From the NCBI GenBank assembly GCA_002224055.1, contig AZLU01000082.1, positions 1-64,000 on the forward strand: a DNA stretch of 64,000 nt, given 5' to 3'. The notes beneath the pieces are model-generated. The model was not told the DNA's origin. It did not search any database and saw nothing but the letters and a program-made list of their open reading frames with translations. Positions within the stretch are counted from its first letter, which is position 1, and each line of letters begins with the position of its first letter. This document shows, one piece after another, positions 61,788 through 64,000 of the stretch. The position numbers and the translations under genes are program-made. Source of the stretch: Pezizomycotina sp. ARF18 (Eukaryota; Ascomycota).

Positions 61788-64000
61788 TTAGACGGGTATC
61801 AAGTCTGGAGTTGCTACCCACTCTTGGACGTTGACGAGCGCTGCTGGTCCACCTTCTTCGCTCACTTCTCGTACTAGCACAGTTGTCTGCTGTATTAGTC
61901 TCTCGAGCGGCGCGATCGAGGATTTGCCTAACGACACTATTAGGAATTTTATACGTTAGCGACAAGAAGGCAACGACATCATGTAAAGAAATCGAGAATC
62001 CATACCGAGGATTGCTGAATTTAGTTCCTCTGCAACAGATAACCGGCCTTCTTCTTCAAGGAGATGGCCAACGACGGAGTTTTTGGGATCAGTATAAGCA
62101 AACAGGCTGAATGCCTCGTCCAACGCCTTCCGCATCTCGGGTTTGCCCTTGTAATCCTCCTGAAGTTCGCGGCCGTATTCTAGGGCAGCGTCTAGCATCT
62201 GCTTCCCAGAGATGCCTCCGGCCACCGATCCATTGGCGTTCATGTTTTCCTTGTCGGCAAAGTCATCGTCGGTTTCCATTTCCCATTCTCGGCTTCTGCT
62301 GCCGAACTGAAGATGCTCATCATCCATGTCCACATCCTGCTCTTCATCCCTAGCATGCCCATTAGACGTGTTGGACGCTGCGGAAGTCGGCATAGTTTCC
62401 GAGCATAGCCTCATCATCTCGATGAACTTTCGGCACCGAAGGCGGAAATGTATCTTTTCATTGTTGGAAAGTACTTCAGGATAAAATTTATCCGTAAGGG
62501 TTAAAGCGTAGTCCATGTCACCATTCAAAATTGCACTCCTGATACCTATTTTCACAGAGAGGCGATTAAAAGAATGGTGTAAGAATGTGAAAAGAACAGC
62601 CTAGTTCAATATATAGGAGACACATACTTTGTCTGTTTATGGCATCTATGTCCTCCTTAAGGTCGAACGATTGGGTCCCCGTGGTGCTCCCATGCTGCAG
62701 CGCCTTGGCTTCCGCCTGGAGGTCACTTGCAAATGCCCGCGCAGTTTCCACATAACCGTCGTGCTGGAGGTATGTCGCTATCAAGGACTGTATCAGGCTT
62801 GCCTCGTCAAGAGGTGGGCAAAGCTTCGCCACTGAAGCTTTGTTTATTTCGTCATATGCTCGCGCTTTCTCATTCTGTCATATCGGAAAAGCAAGAATTT
62901 AGCACAAAGCTTAGGGAAATAAAATATCAACATGTACCGACCCTAATATATCCTTCGATATCGAAGTAGAAGCGCTCTTGTCCAAAGTTTATGCGGACGT
63001 GTTCCGAAACTCGTTTCATCCCGACGGCAGGGTAGAGCTCTCCCTTATTCGTGTCTTTGAAGGCGGTGCCTATGAGGACCGATTTTGTGTTCTGTTAGCT
63101 AATTGCACAATTCTGGCTTGAAACCGGACTGGGGGAGTTTGTAGAGGAATATTTGCATACCAAGCTCGACACCATTCCGGGTGAAGAAAGCGGTATTATT
63201 TCTGAAATTCACACCACAGCCGATGACGTCGCCCGTGACGAAACATGGACCGTACGTCTTTCCAATGCCCTGGCAGCAGAAAGCCGTCCATCGTCACCGT
63301 GATAACCCCACGACTCGGGTTCCCAGCCCGGTAACCTTGTCAATGGGAAATTTTTTGTGCAGAACCCAATACCGATGAGCCTGGGAAGATATTTCATGTT
63401 AGAAAGAATACTTCAACTTAACCTCGAAAAAAAAAAAAAAAAAAAAAGAAAGTCCGATATGTAAGAATGCCGATGTATTGAGGCGTTAGACTCACCCTTC
63501 TCTGCCTTTATTGACTATCGTGACTTCGAAATAAAACACACCACATTGAGGGGCATGTAATTATTAGCTCGAATAGCAGCGGCATCATTTTCGCTAACCT
63601 TGTGAGGGCCTGGCAAATACATGAAATATAAGTTTTAGTGATATGTTTTAAGGAACAAAGTATCCATTGCTATTCCTTGTGATAGCTTGAGAAAGAAAGA
63701 AAAATGCAAGGCAAACTTCACATGAAATCCATTTCGCATTCCTTATGTAGGTAGGGTCGGCTTGAGAGGTTTCTTCCTATACCGAGTATATGTTGTACGT
63801 ACCAACAAATTTGACGTCAAATCCATTATTCGAAACTTCGATGCCGTTGCTCTTATCCTCTTCGCTCCATCGGGATGGTAGTGGTGGGAGAGGTGTGTCC
63901 TTTGAGGATTGCGCCGTCTCCTTTACATCCACCCCGCCCCTATACGTACTCGGGGCTTTACCTGTCGGACCCATGGGGGCGGTTGAATGGCTGAGTAGTG
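61788..64000 (-). CDS. gid1: Gid1/Vid30/RanBPM-like protein (SPRY-LisH-CTLH-CRA), 5' end beyond window
   Basis: Scaffold/receptor-linked subunit of the GID/CTLH E3 ubiquitin ligase that degrades gluconeogenic enzymes in yeast. Partial: the 5' end lies beyond 64000. From the right edge: a Pro-rich linker with DTPLPPLPSRWSEEDKSNGI and EVSNNGFDVKFVG. The SPRY domain reads IGIGFCTKNFPLTRLPGWEP, ESWGYHGDDG, TGDVIGCGVNFRNNTAFFTR and YPAVGMKRVSEHVRINFGQE. LisH is SLIQSLIATYLQHDGYVETA near 62770. The CTLH/CRA part is KIGIRSAILNGDMDYALTLT and IHFRLRCRKFIEMMR, then an acidic Asn/Asp/Met insert near 62280-62380. It continues LDAALEYGRELQEDYKGKPE, then KNSVVGHLLEEEGRLSVAEE. The last exon reads VQEWVATPDLIPV and stops at 61788. 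This order is diagnostic. Few frame changes are seen in the CTLH/CRA part. Confidence 0.93.

Noticed and set aside
1-64000. CRISPR array, prokaryotic operon, phage or virus-derived gene
   Set aside because: No regularly spaced direct repeats, no Shine-Dalgarno-led gene strings, and all recognised proteins are fungal nuclear genes with introns.

Overview
This window looks like nuclear DNA of a filamentous ascomycete (Pezizomycotina). Genes are broken by short GT-AG introns of about 50-300 bp. Recognisable proteins give best-fit architectures typical of that group: urease, PA-domain/RING protein, NPR2, Maf-like protein, Artemis-type nuclease, RPL31 with two introns, and Gid1. Genus is not identifiable by eye. 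A and T homopolymers of 12-35 bases are extremely frequent in introns and intergenic DNA.

Layout. From 2.8 to 31.7 kb every gene I can support is on the minus strand: mitochondrial NADH-cytochrome b5 reductase (Mcr1-like), SAGA/ADA subunit Ngg1/Ada3, urease, an unrecognised gene, an HMG-box chromatin protein, a PA-domain RING-finger membrane protein, a probable fungal membrane/coiled-coil protein, and FRG1. FRG1 is head-to-head with NPR2 (+), which converges on a medium-chain NADP-dependent oxidoreductase (-). Then follow a Maf-like nucleotide pyrophosphatase (+), a bHLH transcription factor (-), a 5 kb stretch without a gene I can support, mitochondrial threonyl-tRNA synthetase (-), an unrecognised gene (-), proteasome ubiquitin receptor Rpn13 (-), an Artemis/SNM1-type nuclease (+), RPL31 (+) and Gid1/Vid30/RanBPM (-, running off the right edge). 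This is ordinary housekeeping and regulatory content with no sign of a biosynthetic cluster, although the proteostasis genes Rpn13 and Gid1 and the TORC1/nitrogen regulator NPR2 sit on one segment.

The dominant oddity is that almost every gene except RPL31 has its conserved protein sequence split across reading frames by one-base insertions or deletions, often in short homopolymers, while catalytic motifs and splice sites remain intact. This is best explained by uncorrected long-read indels rather than by pseudogenes, so coordinates below are gene spans including introns, and frame changes are noted. The clearest non-genic element is a 518-bp AT-rich, MITE-like insertion with terminal inverted repeats and a TA duplication at 23.7-24.2 kb. 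I found no convincing tRNA, rRNA or CRISPR, and I do not see an obviously new multi-gene system.
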